NCBI GenBank assembly: GCA_015056325.1
Contig: SVGL01000004.1
Coordinates: 1-64,000, forward strand
Origin: Clostridiales bacterium
GTDB taxonomy: Bacteria > Bacillota > Clostridia > Christensenellales > Aristaeellaceae
Reading direction: 5' to 3'
DNA length: 64,000 bases
Shown here: in pieces, positions 25,037-33,444 of the stretch
How positions within the stretch are numbered: the first letter of the stretch is position 1
Layout of the letters: every line of letters starts with the position of its first letter
Notes under the pieces: generated by a model
What the model saw: the letters and a program-made list of their open reading frames with translations, nothing else
What the model was told of the DNA's origin: nothing
Databases searched by the model: none
Made by a program: the position numbers and the translations under genes

Positions 25037-27238
25037 ATGTATACGGTTTACGAAGCGATGCCGCTCAACGCCATGCTCGCCCGCGTGGAGAAGTATATCC
25101 CCGGTGACGGCGCGGAGCTGGTCAAGAAGGCCTACCTCTTCGCCCAGGAAGCCCACAAGGACCAGAAGCGCAAGAGTGGCGAGCCCTATTTTATCCATCC
25201 CTGCTTCGTGGCGAGCATCCTGACGGAACTGATGATCGACCCGCCCACCATCGCAGCGGGCCTGCTCCATGACACCGTGGAGGACTGCGAGAACATCACC
25301 CTGGAGACCCTTCGCCGGGAATTCGGCGATGAGGTGGCCTGGCTGGTGGATGGTGTGACCAAGCTGGATAAGCTGGACTTTGCCGATAAGGAGGAGGCTC
25401 AGGCCGAATCCCTGCGCAAGATGATCATGGCCATGGCCAAGGACATCCGCGTGGTGCTCATCAAGCTGGCGGACCGTCTCCACAACATGCGCACCATGAA
25501 GTTCCAGAAGCCGGAGCGCCAGGTAGCCATCGCCCGCGAGACGCTGGATATTTATGCGCCGCTGGCCCACCGCCTGGGCGTGTATGCCATCAAACAGGAG
25601 CTGGAGGATCTCTCCCTGCGCTATATCGACCCCGCCGGCTATCAGAACCTGGTGCAGAAGGTGGGTCAGAAGCGCTCCGAGCGCCAGGAGAACATCCGCA
25701 CCGTGATCGCGGAGCTCTCCGAAAAGCTGGACGAGATGCACATCCATTATGACATCGACGGCCGCCCGAAGCATTTCTACTCCATCTACCGCAAGATGGT
25801 GCTGCAGAACAAGCCCTTCGACCAGATTTATGACCTGATTGCCATCCGCGTGCTGGTGGATTCCGTGCCGGACTGCTACATGGTGCTTGGCATCGTCCAC
25901 ACCCTGTGGAACCAGATCCCGGGCCGCTTCAAGGACTACATCTCCGTCCCCAAGGGCAATATGTACCAATCCCTTCACACCACGGTGGTCGGCGGCCGCA
26001 AGCTGCCCTTCCCCTTCGAGGTGCAGATCCGCACCTGGGAGATGCACCGCGTGGCGGAATACGGCATCGCAGCCCACTGGCGCTACAAGGAAAAGGGAAG
26101 CGGCGACGACCTGGACTCCAAGCTGACCTGGGTGCGTCAGATTCTGGACTGGCAGAGCGACACCCGTGACTCCAAGGAGTTCATGGACACCCTGAAAACC
26201 GACCTTTTCGCCGAGGAGGTCTTCCTCTTCACCCCCAAGGGCGACGTCATCTCCATGCCCAAGGGCGCGACCCCGCTGGACTTTGCCTACCGCATCCATT
26301 CGGGTGTGGGCAACAAGTGCGTGGGCTCCAAGATCAACGGCAAGATCATGCCCCTGGATACCACGCTCCAGACCGGCGACCGGGTGGAGATCATCACCAG
26401 CGCGTCGTCGAAGGGCCCGTCTACCGACTGGCTGCGCATCTGCAAGACTCCCCAGGCCAAGTCGAAGATCCGCGCCTTCCTGAAGAAGGAATTCAAGGTC
26501 GAGAACATCGATCTGGGCCGCTCCATGGTGGAGCGCGAGTGCCGTCGACGCGGCATGAGCCCTGCTGACCTGATCAAGCCGGAGTTCTATGACTCCATCA
26601 TGCGTAAGTACGGCTTCACCCAGCTGGAGGACATCTTTGCTGCGGTGGGCTACGGCGGCATGGCGGCGGTATACGTCGTCAGCCGTCTGGTGGAAGAGCA
26701 GCGCGCCGCCCAGGCTGCTGCTGCGCCCAAAATCGAGGATCTTATCGCGCCCCAGCAGCCTACGCCCGCCAAGCGCCGCGCCAACGCCAAGGCTAACCAC
26801 GGCATCTTCATGCCCGGCAATGAGGATATGGACATCCCCGTGCGCTTCGGCCGCTGCTGCACCCCCGTGCCCGGCGACGACATTGTGGGCTACATCACCC
26901 GCGGCCGCGGCGTGACCATCCATAAGGCGGACTGCGTCAACGCCCTCTCCGGTGAGGAGGAGCGCCGCGTGGAGGTGGAGTGGGCGGACGAGAACATCGG
27001 CGCCTTCACCGCGTCCATCAAGATTGCGGCCTACGACAAGCCCAACCTGCTGGTGGAGATCGCCTCCATCATCAGCGAGATGAACATCAGCATCAAGAAC
27101 GTCTCCGCCTCCCTGGACGAGAAGACGCAAATCGCCACCTTCCGCTTTGCGGTAGAGGTCAAGTCCCGCGAGCAGATGGACAAGGTGGTCAAGCAGCTGA
27201 TGAAGAAGTCCGACGTCATCGACGTGTTTAGAGCTTGA
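25037..27238 (+). CDS. relA: Bifunctional (p)ppGpp synthetase/hydrolase RelA/SpoT
   Basis: 733 aa, the usual length of the Rel enzyme of Bacillota. The HD hydrolase domain has HDTVED; the synthetase domain has the YKEKGSG and YQSLHTTV blocks; then TGS (about 390-450), a zinc-finger-like region with RFGRCCTPVPGD, and a C-terminal ACT domain. It makes and degrades the alarmone (p)ppGpp in the stringent response. The start is uncertain: ATG 25025 touches the AAGGAGG site, whereas ATG 25037 has a spacing of about 12 and gives MYTVYEAM; I prefer the latter. The open frame continues upstream through the hairpin leader but is not protein-like there. Confidence 0.94.
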   Translation: MYTVYEAMPLNAMLARVEKYIPGDGAELVKKAYLFAQEAHKDQKRKSGEPYFIHPCFVASILTELMIDPPTIAAGLLHDTVEDCENITLETLRREFGDEVAWLVDGVTKLDKLDFADKEEAQAESLRKMIMAMAKDIRVVLIKLADRLHNMRTMKFQKPERQVAIARETLDIYAPLAHRLGVYAIKQELEDLSLRYIDPAGYQNLVQKVGQKRSERQENIRTVIAELSEKLDEMHIHYDIDGRPKHFYSIYRKMVLQNKPFDQIYDLIAIRVLVDSVPDCYMVLGIVHTLWNQIPGRFKDYISVPKGNMYQSLHTTVVGGRKLPFPFEVQIRTWEMHRVAEYGIAAHWRYKEKGSGDDLDSKLTWVRQILDWQSDTRDSKEFMDTLKTDLFAEEVFLFTPKGDVISMPKGATPLDFAYRIHSGVGNKCVGSKINGKIMPLDTTLQTGDRVEIITSASSKGPSTDWLRICKTPQAKSKIRAFLKKEFKVENIDLGRSMVERECRRRGMSPADLIKPEFYDSIMRKYGFTQLEDIFAAVGYGGMAAVYVVSRLVEEQRAAQAAAAPKIEDLIAPQQPTPAKRRANAKANHGIFMPGNEDMDIPVRFGRCCTPVPGDDIVGYITRGRGVTIHKADCVNALSGEEERRVEVEWADENIGAFTASIKIAAYDKPNLLVEIASIISEMNISIKNVSASLDEKTQIATFRFAVEVKSREQMDKVVKQLMKKSDVIDVFRA

Positions 27239-27482
27239 GCGGGGCAGCCCCCGCGGGCGATTCGCGATTTGGTTGAACGCCTTCGGTTTGGCTGTGCTCG
27301 CGTGTGGCTTGGCATGTGGACTGGCGTTGACTTCCCGCGCGCTCATCGCGCGGGCTGCATGGTTCGCTGCCGTTGAAGAGAAATGTACATGGCTCTCCCA
27401 TCGCGGAGGGCCTTTCTTGAAGGAGGTCGGCGGGACTGACTGCCACTTGAGTTGTTTCTAGGCGTAAGAAGGAGGTTTTTCT
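27239..27482. other. Intergenic region between relA and dtd
   Basis: About 245 bp without a gene. It has a CCCGCGCG/CGCGCGGG hairpin near 27335-27355 and a weak terminator-like stem GGCTCTCC/GGAGGGCC with TTTCTT at 27391-27417. No clear promoter was found before dtd. Confidence 0.5.
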
Positions 27483-27932
27483 ATGCGCTGCGTGATTCAG
27501 CGGGTTACATCTGCATCCGTCGCCATCGACGGCGAAGTCGTCGGCAAGTGCGGTAAGGGCTACATGATTCTGATCGGCGTGTCTGCAGAGGACACGGAGA
27601 AGGACCTCGAATACATGGCGACAAAAATCCCGACCCTGCGCATCTTCGAGGACGAGAACGGCAAGATGAACAGGTCCATCCTGGATGTGGGCGGCGAGAT
27701 CCTGGCCATCAGCCAGTTCACGCTGTACGGAGACGCCCGCAGCCAGCGCCGCCCCGGCTTCACCGCCGCTGCCCGCCCGGACAAGGCCATCCCCATGTAC
27801 GAGGGCCTCGTCAAGGCCTGGCGCGACCAGGGCATCCACGTGGAGACCGGCGTTTTCGGCGCGGATATGCAGGTCAGCCTGGTCAATGACGGCCCGGTCA
27901 CCATGCTGATGGATTCGACCAAGCTTTTCTAA
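27483..27932 (+). CDS. dtd: D-aminoacyl-tRNA deacylase
   Basis: 149 aa, full length for the family. The N-terminus [13 protein letters not shown], the active-site SQFTLYGD block and the cross-subunit Gly-Pro motif NDGPVT are all present. The enzyme removes D-amino acids (and glycine from tRNA-Ala) wrongly attached to tRNA. ATG follows AGAAGGAGG. It is followed 12 bp later by a metallo-hydrolase gene, the usual clostridial order after relA. Confidence 0.96.
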   Translation: MRCVIQRVTSASVAIDGEVVGKCGKGYMILIGVSAEDTEKDLEYMATKIPTLRIFEDENGKMNRSILDVGGEILAISQFTLYGDARSQRRPGFTAAARPDKAIPMYEGLVKAWRDQGIHVETGVFGADMQVSLVNDGPVTMLMDSTKLF

Positions 27933-27944
27933 CGAGGTGCTCCC

Positions 27945-28505
27945 ATGCTGCACATGAAAACTCTCTCCGTCGGTGAACTTGCCACCTCCTGCTACATCGT
28001 GTGGGATGACAGCACCGACACCTGCGTCGTTATCGACCCCGGCGCGGAGCCGGAGCGCATCCTCGCAGCCTGCGGGGAGCGCAAAATCGATGCCATCCTG
28101 CTGACCCATGGCCATTTCGACCACATCGGCGCGGTTGCGGAGCTGGCGAAAACCGGCGCGGAGATTGTCATCCACCGGGAGGACGCACCCATGCTGGGCG
28201 ATACCCGGCTCAACGCGAGCTGGCTGGTAGGCTGGAACGTCACCTCTCCGGAGGCTACCCGCACCGTCCGCGAGGGCGAGAAGTTCACCTATGCGGGGGT
28301 GAACTTCACCGTGCTGCACACGCCGGGACACACGCCGGGCAGTGTGTGCTACCGGGCAGGGGAGAAGCTTTTCACCGGGGACACGCTGTTCCACTTTGGC
28401 TACGGGCGCACTGATTTGCCGGGCGGCAGTATGCATCAGCTGGCGGAGTCCCTGCGCAGGCTGCAGACGGTGGTACGCGAGTGTGAGATCTATCCTGGGC
28501 ACTGA
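27945..28505 (+). CDS. Metallo-beta-lactamase-fold hydrolase, glyoxalase II-like
   Basis: 186 aa. Zinc-binding motif THGHFDHIG (HxHxDH), the later His in HTPGHTPGS, and Asp in FTGDTLF define the metallo-beta-lactamase fold of the short YcbL/glyoxalase II-like type. Likely a thioester or phosphoester hydrolase; natural substrate unknown. The conserved position between dtd and hemZ in Clostridia is matched here. The stop overlaps the next frame, indicating coupled translation. ATG 27945 follows GAGGTG. Confidence 0.9.
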   Translation: MLHMKTLSVGELATSCYIVWDDSTDTCVVIDPGAEPERILAACGERKIDAILLTHGHFDHIGAVAELAKTGAEIVIHREDAPMLGDTRLNASWLVGWNVTSPEATRTVREGEKFTYAGVNFTVLHTPGHTPGSVCYRAGEKLFTGDTLFHFGYGRTDLPGGSMHQLAESLRRLQTVVRECEIYPGH

Positions 28506-28516
28506 TGAGGTACATT

Positions 28517-29944
28517 ATGACGCAATACCTGGACACCATCCAGCCGGAGCTGATGAACATCACCCGGCTATTCGGCATCCCGGACAGCGCATGGGACGCC
28601 CCGGATTACACCTTCACAGCCTGGGAAGGGGAGGGGGCATACCATTGTCGCTTCACCGATGGTACCCACGCTGCTGAGCGTGCCGTGGCCATCCCGCCCC
28701 ATGAGGAAGACGAGCGCCTGCTGACGCTCCACCGCAAGCGCGCAGCCCGCCGCCTCGTCCGGCAGACACTCTACGACCTGTGCCGCGAGGTGACGGGTAT
28801 CCATCCGCCATGGGGGAGCCTGACCGGCATCCGTCCCACCCATCTGATGTACGAGGCCATCGGCCTTGGCCTGACCGGCGATGTGGCCAAGCAGTACGTT
28901 ATTGACAACTTTGATGTTTGCCCTGACCAGGCGGACATCCTCTGGGAAATCGCCCAGGTGCAGGGTGCACTTCCTCCGCCGGCGGACAAGTGGATGGACG
29001 TATACATCGGCATCCCCTTCTGCACCACGCGATGCACCTACTGCTCCTTCTCCTCGGGCGAGCTGGGGAAGGGCAAAATGGTCGAGCCCTACCTGACGGC
29101 ACTCTTCCGCGAGATGGAGGAATGCAGCGGCATGATCGCCGCAACGGGGCGGCAGCTGCGCGCAGTGTACGTCGGCGGCGGTACGCCTACCAGCCTCAAT
29201 GAGGAGCAGCTCGCCCGATTGCTGGACAAGATGATGCAGTGCTTCCCCGGCGCGATGGAATACACCGTGGAGGCCGGCCGCCCGGATACCATCACCCCCG
29301 GCAAGCTGGCGGCCATCAAGGCTGCCGGCGTGGGCCGCATCAGCATCAACCCGCAGACCATGAACGACGAGACGCTGCGCATCATCGGGCGTGCCCATAC
29401 GGCCCAGCAGGTGATCGACGCCTACGCCATGGCCCGGGAGGCGGGCATCCACCATATCAACATGGACGTGATTGCGGGGCTTCCCGGCGAGACGGTGGAG
29501 GACTTCGCCCGCACGATGGAATACGCCAGGCAGCTCCGCCCGGAGAGCCTGACGGTGCATACCCTGGCGATCAAGCGCTCCACGCGGCTGCACTTTGAGA
29601 ACTACCGCTTCCCCACGGGCGTGGAGGCGGCCCAGATGGTGCAGCTCGGTCTGGAGACGGCCCGTGCGCTGGGCATGCAGCCCTATTATCTCTACCGGCA
29701 GAAAAACATGGCCGGCAACCAGGAGAACATCGGCTATGCGATCCCCGGCCACGCCTGCCAGTACAATGTGGACATCATGGAGGAGACCACCCACATCCTG
29801 GCACTGGGCGCGGGCGGCATCTCCAAGCGGGTGTATGAGGACGAAGGCCATATCGGTCGTGCGCCGAATGTGGCCAATATCGAGCATTACATCAGCCGGG
29901 TGGATGAGATGATCCAGCGCAAACGGGAGCTTTTCGGCTGCTGA
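28517..29944 (+). CDS. hemZ: HemZ-type coproporphyrinogen dehydrogenase-like radical SAM protein
   Basis: 475 aa. An N-terminal domain of about 155 residues is followed by a radical SAM barrel with CTTRCTYCSF (Cx3Cx2C, the 4Fe-4S ligands) at about 168-177 and the GGGTP motif. The C-terminal region has SGHA-like PGHACQYN. This layout is that of clostridial HemZ, a HemN relative thought to act on coproporphyrinogen III without oxygen; some relatives instead handle heme. The ATG at 28517 follows TGAGGT; the frame also has an ATG at 28505 overlapping the previous stop. No other heme genes are nearby. Confidence 0.9.
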   Translation: MTQYLDTIQPELMNITRLFGIPDSAWDAPDYTFTAWEGEGAYHCRFTDGTHAAERAVAIPPHEEDERLLTLHRKRAARRLVRQTLYDLCREVTGIHPPWGSLTGIRPTHLMYEAIGLGLTGDVAKQYVIDNFDVCPDQADILWEIAQVQGALPPPADKWMDVYIGIPFCTTRCTYCSFSSGELGKGKMVEPYLTALFREMEECSGMIAATGRQLRAVYVGGGTPTSLNEEQLARLLDKMMQCFPGAMEYTVEAGRPDTITPGKLAAIKAAGVGRISINPQTMNDETLRIIGRAHTAQQVIDAYAMAREAGIHHINMDVIAGLPGETVEDFARTMEYARQLRPESLTVHTLAIKRSTRLHFENYRFPTGVEAAQMVQLGLETARALGMQPYYLYRQKNMAGNQENIGYAIPGHACQYNVDIMEETTHILALGAGGISKRVYEDEGHIGRAPNVANIEHYISRVDEMIQRKRELFGC

Positions 29945-30030
29945 TAACCACATTCGGGCACGATTTGCGGTTGAAATCCCCGGAAAACCCCACTGATTTT
30001 GCCGGAAGACCGCGAAATTGCACGGAAAAC

Positions 30031-30059
30031 TTGCATTTCTAAGCAAATGCTGGTACAAT
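30031..30059 (+). promoter_or_regulatory. Promoter for the cyclophilin gene
   Basis: TTGCAT (30031-30036), 17-bp spacer, TACAAT (30054-30059). The transcript would begin with a leader of about 145 nt that contains the whole three-hairpin repeat at 30104. Confidence 0.7.
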
Positions 30060-30103
30060 AGGAGCGTTACAGAAGCGGCGCGCAACAGCTGGCGTGCATA
30101 TAA

Positions 30104-30192
30104 AGGTCGGGCGATAGCCCCGACTAGCGAGAGCCAATGCGTGCATTGGCCGAGCGTAGCCAGCACCGCTCAAGGAGCGGGGATGGCCGAAA
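30104..30192 (+). repeat. Three-hairpin repeat element, copy A (5' leader of cyclophilin gene)
   Basis: 89 bp from AGGTCGGG to GATGGCCGAAA. Hairpin 1 GTCGGGC/GCCCCGAC (one bulged base), hairpin 2 GCCAATGC/GCATTGGC, hairpin 3 CGCTC/GAGCG, with constant linkers GCGAGA and GAGCGTAGCCAGCAC. It ends four bases before the AAAGGAG ribosome site of the cyclophilin gene. Copies B, C and D are at 62868, 63629 and 61003. Confidence 0.85.
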
Positions 30193-30211
30193 CTAGAAAG
30201 GAGTGTCATTT

Positions 30212-30730
30212 ATGGCACAGAATCCCATTTTTGTCATCACCATGGAAGACGGCCGCGAGATGAAGGGTGAGCTCTACCCCGATGTCGCGCCCCAGTCCGT
30301 GGGCAACTTCATCGCGCTGGCGAATTCCGGCTTCTACGATGGCCTGATCTTCCACCGCGTCATCCCTGGCTTCATGATCCAGGGCGGCGACCCCAAGGGT
30401 GTGGGCATCGGCGGTCCCGGCTACCACATCAAGGGCGAGTTCGCCATGAACGGCTGGAACAACCCCCTGAAGCACACCTATGGCGTGCTGTCCATGGCCC
30501 GCAGCATGATGCCCGATTCCGCCGGCAGCCAGTTCTTCATCATGACCTCCGACAGCCCCCACCTGGACGGCCAGTACGCCGCCTTCGGCAAGGTGCTGGA
30601 GGGCATGGAGACCGCCGATGCTATTGTGAGCGTCAAGCGCGACATGCGCGACAAGCCCGTGGTGGATCAGCGGATGAAGTCCATCCGCGTGGAGACCTTC
30701 GGCCAGGTTTATCCTTTTGATCAAATGTAA
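30212..30730 (+). CDS. Cyclophilin-type peptidyl-prolyl cis-trans isomerase
   Basis: 172 aa, a single cyclophilin domain. Catalytic Arg in [16 protein letters not shown], plus [17 protein letters not shown] and the [12 protein letters not shown] segment. No signal peptide or lipobox, so cytoplasmic. It accelerates proline isomerisation in protein folding. The preferred ATG at 30212 has AAAGGAG at normal spacing. Its leader carries a copy of the three-hairpin element, so expression might be affected at RNA level. A terminator follows. Confidence 0.95.
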   Translation: MAQNPIFVITMEDGREMKGELYPDVAPQSVGNFIALANSGFYDGLIFHRVIPGFMIQGGDPKGVGIGGPGYHIKGEFAMNGWNNPLKHTYGVLSMARSMMPDSAGSQFFIMTSDSPHLDGQYAAFGKVLEGMETADAIVSVKRDMRDKPVVDQRMKSIRVETFGQVYPFDQM

Positions 30731-30754
30731 GACACTTTGTGGTGTTTAACAATC

Positions 30755-30807
30755 GGCGCAGACCGTGGCGATAATGGGTCATAGACTCCGCCGGTTTGCG
30801 CCGTTTT
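30755..30807 (+). terminator. Terminator between cyclophilin gene and zapA
   Basis: GGCGCAGACCGTGGCG pairs with CGCCGGTTTGCGCC (small bulge and mismatch) around an 18-nt loop, followed by TTTTGATTTT. The stem is imperfect, so read-through into zapA is possible. Confidence 0.65.
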
Positions 30808-30828
30808 GATTTTCCTCAAGGAGAAAAT

Positions 30829-31086
30829 ATGGATAAGCAGAAAACCACCGTCCGGGTGGCGGGCAAGGAGTATACCCTTGTCTCCTCCGACAGCCCGGAG
30901 TACATCAGCCGCGTGGCGAATTATGTGGATCGCCGCATTATGGAGACCGCCTTCGCCACCCGCATGAACAAGGAAAACGCCGCTGTATTGGTGTCCCTCA
31001 ACATGGCGGACGAGCTGATGAAGGTCCAGGACGAAAACGCCCGCCTCCGCCGCGAACTGAACGCACTGCGCGAGGCGGCAAAGTGA
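30829..31086 (+). CDS. zapA: Cell division protein ZapA
   Basis: 85 aa. N-terminal globular part TVRVAGKEYTLVSSDSPEYI, then VANYVDRRI, followed by a long C-terminal helix rich in Glu/Arg/Leu (coiled coil). ZapA binds FtsZ and bundles its filaments at the division site. ATG follows CAAGGAG. The gene lies 15 bp before the U32 peptidase gene, a neighbourhood frequently seen in Bacillota. Confidence 0.92.
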   Translation: MDKQKTTVRVAGKEYTLVSSDSPEYISRVANYVDRRIMETAFATRMNKENAAVLVSLNMADELMKVQDENARLRRELNALREAAK

Positions 31087-31101
31087 CCGGAGAAAACACT
31101 T

Positions 31102-33417
31102 ATGAAGTTGGAAAATTTGGCCCCTGCGGGCAACCGGGAAGCCCTCGACAGGGCCGTGGCAGCAGGCGCTGACGCGGTCTATTTGGGCTACGCTGCGTTT
31201 TCAGCCAGGGCCGGCGCAGGCAATTTCGATGAGGAGCAGCTCCGTGAGGCGGTGCATTTTGCCCACCTGCACCACGTCCGCGTGCATGTGACGGTCAATA
31301 CCCTCATTAAGGACGGCGAGCTTGCCGGCGTGTATGAAGTGCTGCGGCTGCTTAACGAGGTGAAGGTGGATGCCGTCCTCGTGCAGGACCTGGGCGTGAT
31401 GCATCTGTGCCGCACCTGCTTCCCCGACCTGCCCGTCCATGCGTCCACCCAGATGGCGCTGCACAATGCCTCCGGCGTGGCCTTTGTCAAGCGTCATGGC
31501 TTGACCCGCGCGGTGCTGGCCCGCGAGTGCTCCCTGGCGGAGATCTGCAAAGCGTCTGCCGTGGGTATTGAGATCGAGGTGTTCGGTCATGGTGCGCAGT
31601 GCGTTGCTGTCAGCGGACAATGTCTGTTTTCCTCCATGATCGGCGGCCGCAGCGGCAACCGTGGCCGCTGCGCCCAGCCCTGCCGTCTGCCCTATACCTA
31701 CCGGGGGAAGACCGCCGCCTGGCTCAGCCCCCGCGATGTGTGCATGCGGGATTACCTGCCCGACCTGGTGAAGGCCGGCGCCTGCTCCGTGAAGCTGGAG
31801 GGCCGCCTCAAGCGCCCTGAATATGTGGCGACCATCGCTGCCAGCTACCGCAAGGGCATCGACCTGCTGGAGGTTGGCGCCTTCCGTCCGGCGGATGAAG
31901 CTGAGCGCGATGGCCTCACCCAGATTTTCTCCCGAGGTGGATTCATGAACGGGTATGCCATGGGTGCGCAGGACGCGGGCGTGATCTACCCCGAGCGTGT
32001 CAATCACGGCGGTGTGCCGATCGGCGTAGTCGAAGCCATCGCTGGAGGCATGGCCCGCGTAAAGCTGACCCGCGACCTGCATGACGGTGACGGGCTGCAA
32101 ATCCGCAACGATCGCGGCGACCACGAGATGATCTATGCCGGGCATGATACGCCTGCCGGGAGCATCGCTGTGCTGCGTCTGCGCCCGGATATGAAGGTGC
32201 GTGCGGGAGATACCGTCCACCGCCTGACCAGCAGCGTCCAGCTTGAGGCCGCCCGCGCGATGACCATCCCGGCCATCCCCTGTGACTTGACCCTCGTGGC
32301 CCTGCCCGGCGAGCCGCTGACCCTCACTGCGACGGATGGTACGTCCAACGTGACGGTGACGGGCGATGTGGTCTCTACAGCTCAGAAGCGCGCACTGACG
32401 TCTGAGGATGCAGAGAAGTCCCTCGCAAAAATGGGCGACACGGCTTTCAAATTGCGGGACTGCACCGTCTTCACCGACAATGCCTTTGTGCCTGTGTCGG
32501 CGCTCAACGCCATCCGCCGCGATGCGCTGATCGCTCTGGAAAACCAGCGTGTCGAAGATTTCGCCCGTGAGAACGCCCGTGAATGTGAGGCGGATGAATG
32601 CATCCTGCCCACCGGCAGTGTCCCGGAAACCATCGTCTTCCGCGACATGGCCCAATATGAGGCCGTGAAGGGCCTTTCTGCGCGCTTGGTGTGGTACCCG
32701 GAGGATTTCCGTGAGGCCGCGCTGGAACGCGATATACAGGCTCTGGAGAACGGCATTTGGCTGCACCTGCCCATGAAGTGCGAGCAAGCCACCCTTGATA
32801 TGCTGCAACGCTTCGTCACCGCCCATGCGGAGAAACTTGGCGGCGTGGTGCTGGGGAGCGTGGGCCAGCTGGGCATGAAATGGCCCGTCCGCATCGGTGC
32901 GGGCGAGGGGATTCCTGTCACCAACCGGCGCGCGGCGCAGGTGCTCTACGCGGAGGGCTGCGAGTTCGTCACGGCCAGCAGCGAGCTGTCCGCTGCGGAG
33001 CTGACGACCCTCATGGCGGGCGATCCGCCGATGCTGGTGCCCGCTTACGGGCGCGCCCAGCTGATGCTGCTCCACCATTGCCCGGCCCGCACCTGTCTGG
33101 GCCTGTCGAAGGGGCATGCCAGCTGCCGCCTGTGCGACGATGGCAAGCCTGACGCGCTGGCTGGCACGGCGCTGATTGATCGGCGGAATACCGCCTTCCC
33201 GCTGCTGCGGCAGAGGCTCCCGGAGGGCTGCCTCGTCCGGCTGATGAACAGCGTCCCGACGGATATTGTGACCCGCGTCCGGGCTGCTGGCTGGCCCGCG
33301 ATGATGACCCTGAACGGGGAATCCGGCGCGGAGATTGAATCCGCCATCGCCGTCTGGAACGGCGAAAAGGGAAGGGGAGAGACAACCTCCGCCCATTGGA
33401 ACAGGCCTGTTGAATAA
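31102..33417 (+). CDS. U32-family peptidase with C-terminal DUF3656-like domain
   Basis: 771 aa. The N-terminal domain starts ENLAPAGNREALDRAVAAGAD and has the U32 signature EIEVFGHGAQCVAVSGQC and GNRGRCAQPCR; four conserved cysteines in this region fit iron-sulfur binding. Members of this family include proteins needed for tRNA hydroxylation (TrhP) and 23S rRNA hydroxylation (RlhA), so an RNA-modification role is more likely than peptidase action. The long C-terminal extension includes another Cys cluster near GLSKGHASCRLC. ATG 31102 follows CGGAG. Followed by mutS2 after 27 bp. Confidence 0.88.
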   Translation: MKLENLAPAGNREALDRAVAAGADAVYLGYAAFSARAGAGNFDEEQLREAVHFAHLHHVRVHVTVNTLIKDGELAGVYEVLRLLNEVKVDAVLVQDLGVMHLCRTCFPDLPVHASTQMALHNASGVAFVKRHGLTRAVLARECSLAEICKASAVGIEIEVFGHGAQCVAVSGQCLFSSMIGGRSGNRGRCAQPCRLPYTYRGKTAAWLSPRDVCMRDYLPDLVKAGACSVKLEGRLKRPEYVATIAASYRKGIDLLEVGAFRPADEAERDGLTQIFSRGGFMNGYAMGAQDAGVIYPERVNHGGVPIGVVEAIAGGMARVKLTRDLHDGDGLQIRNDRGDHEMIYAGHDTPAGSIAVLRLRPDMKVRAGDTVHRLTSSVQLEAARAMTIPAIPCDLTLVALPGEPLTLTATDGTSNVTVTGDVVSTAQKRALTSEDAEKSLAKMGDTAFKLRDCTVFTDNAFVPVSALNAIRRDALIALENQRVEDFARENARECEADECILPTGSVPETIVFRDMAQYEAVKGLSARLVWYPEDFREAALERDIQALENGIWLHLPMKCEQATLDMLQRFVTAHAEKLGGVVLGSVGQLGMKWPVRIGAGEGIPVTNRRAAQVLYAEGCEFVTASSELSAAELTTLMAGDPPMLVPAYGRAQLMLLHHCPARTCLGLSKGHASCRLCDDGKPDALAGTALIDRRNTAFPLLRQRLPEGCLVRLMNSVPTDIVTRVRAAGWPAMMTLNGESGAEIESAIAVWNGEKGRGETTSAHWNRPVE

Positions 33418-33444
33418 CGACCGACCTTTACCGAGGAATTATTT

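Noticed and set aside
27239-27482. Copy of the three-hairpin repeat before dtd
   Set aside because: It has hairpins but none of the constant linkers GCCAGCAC or GATGGCCGAAA.
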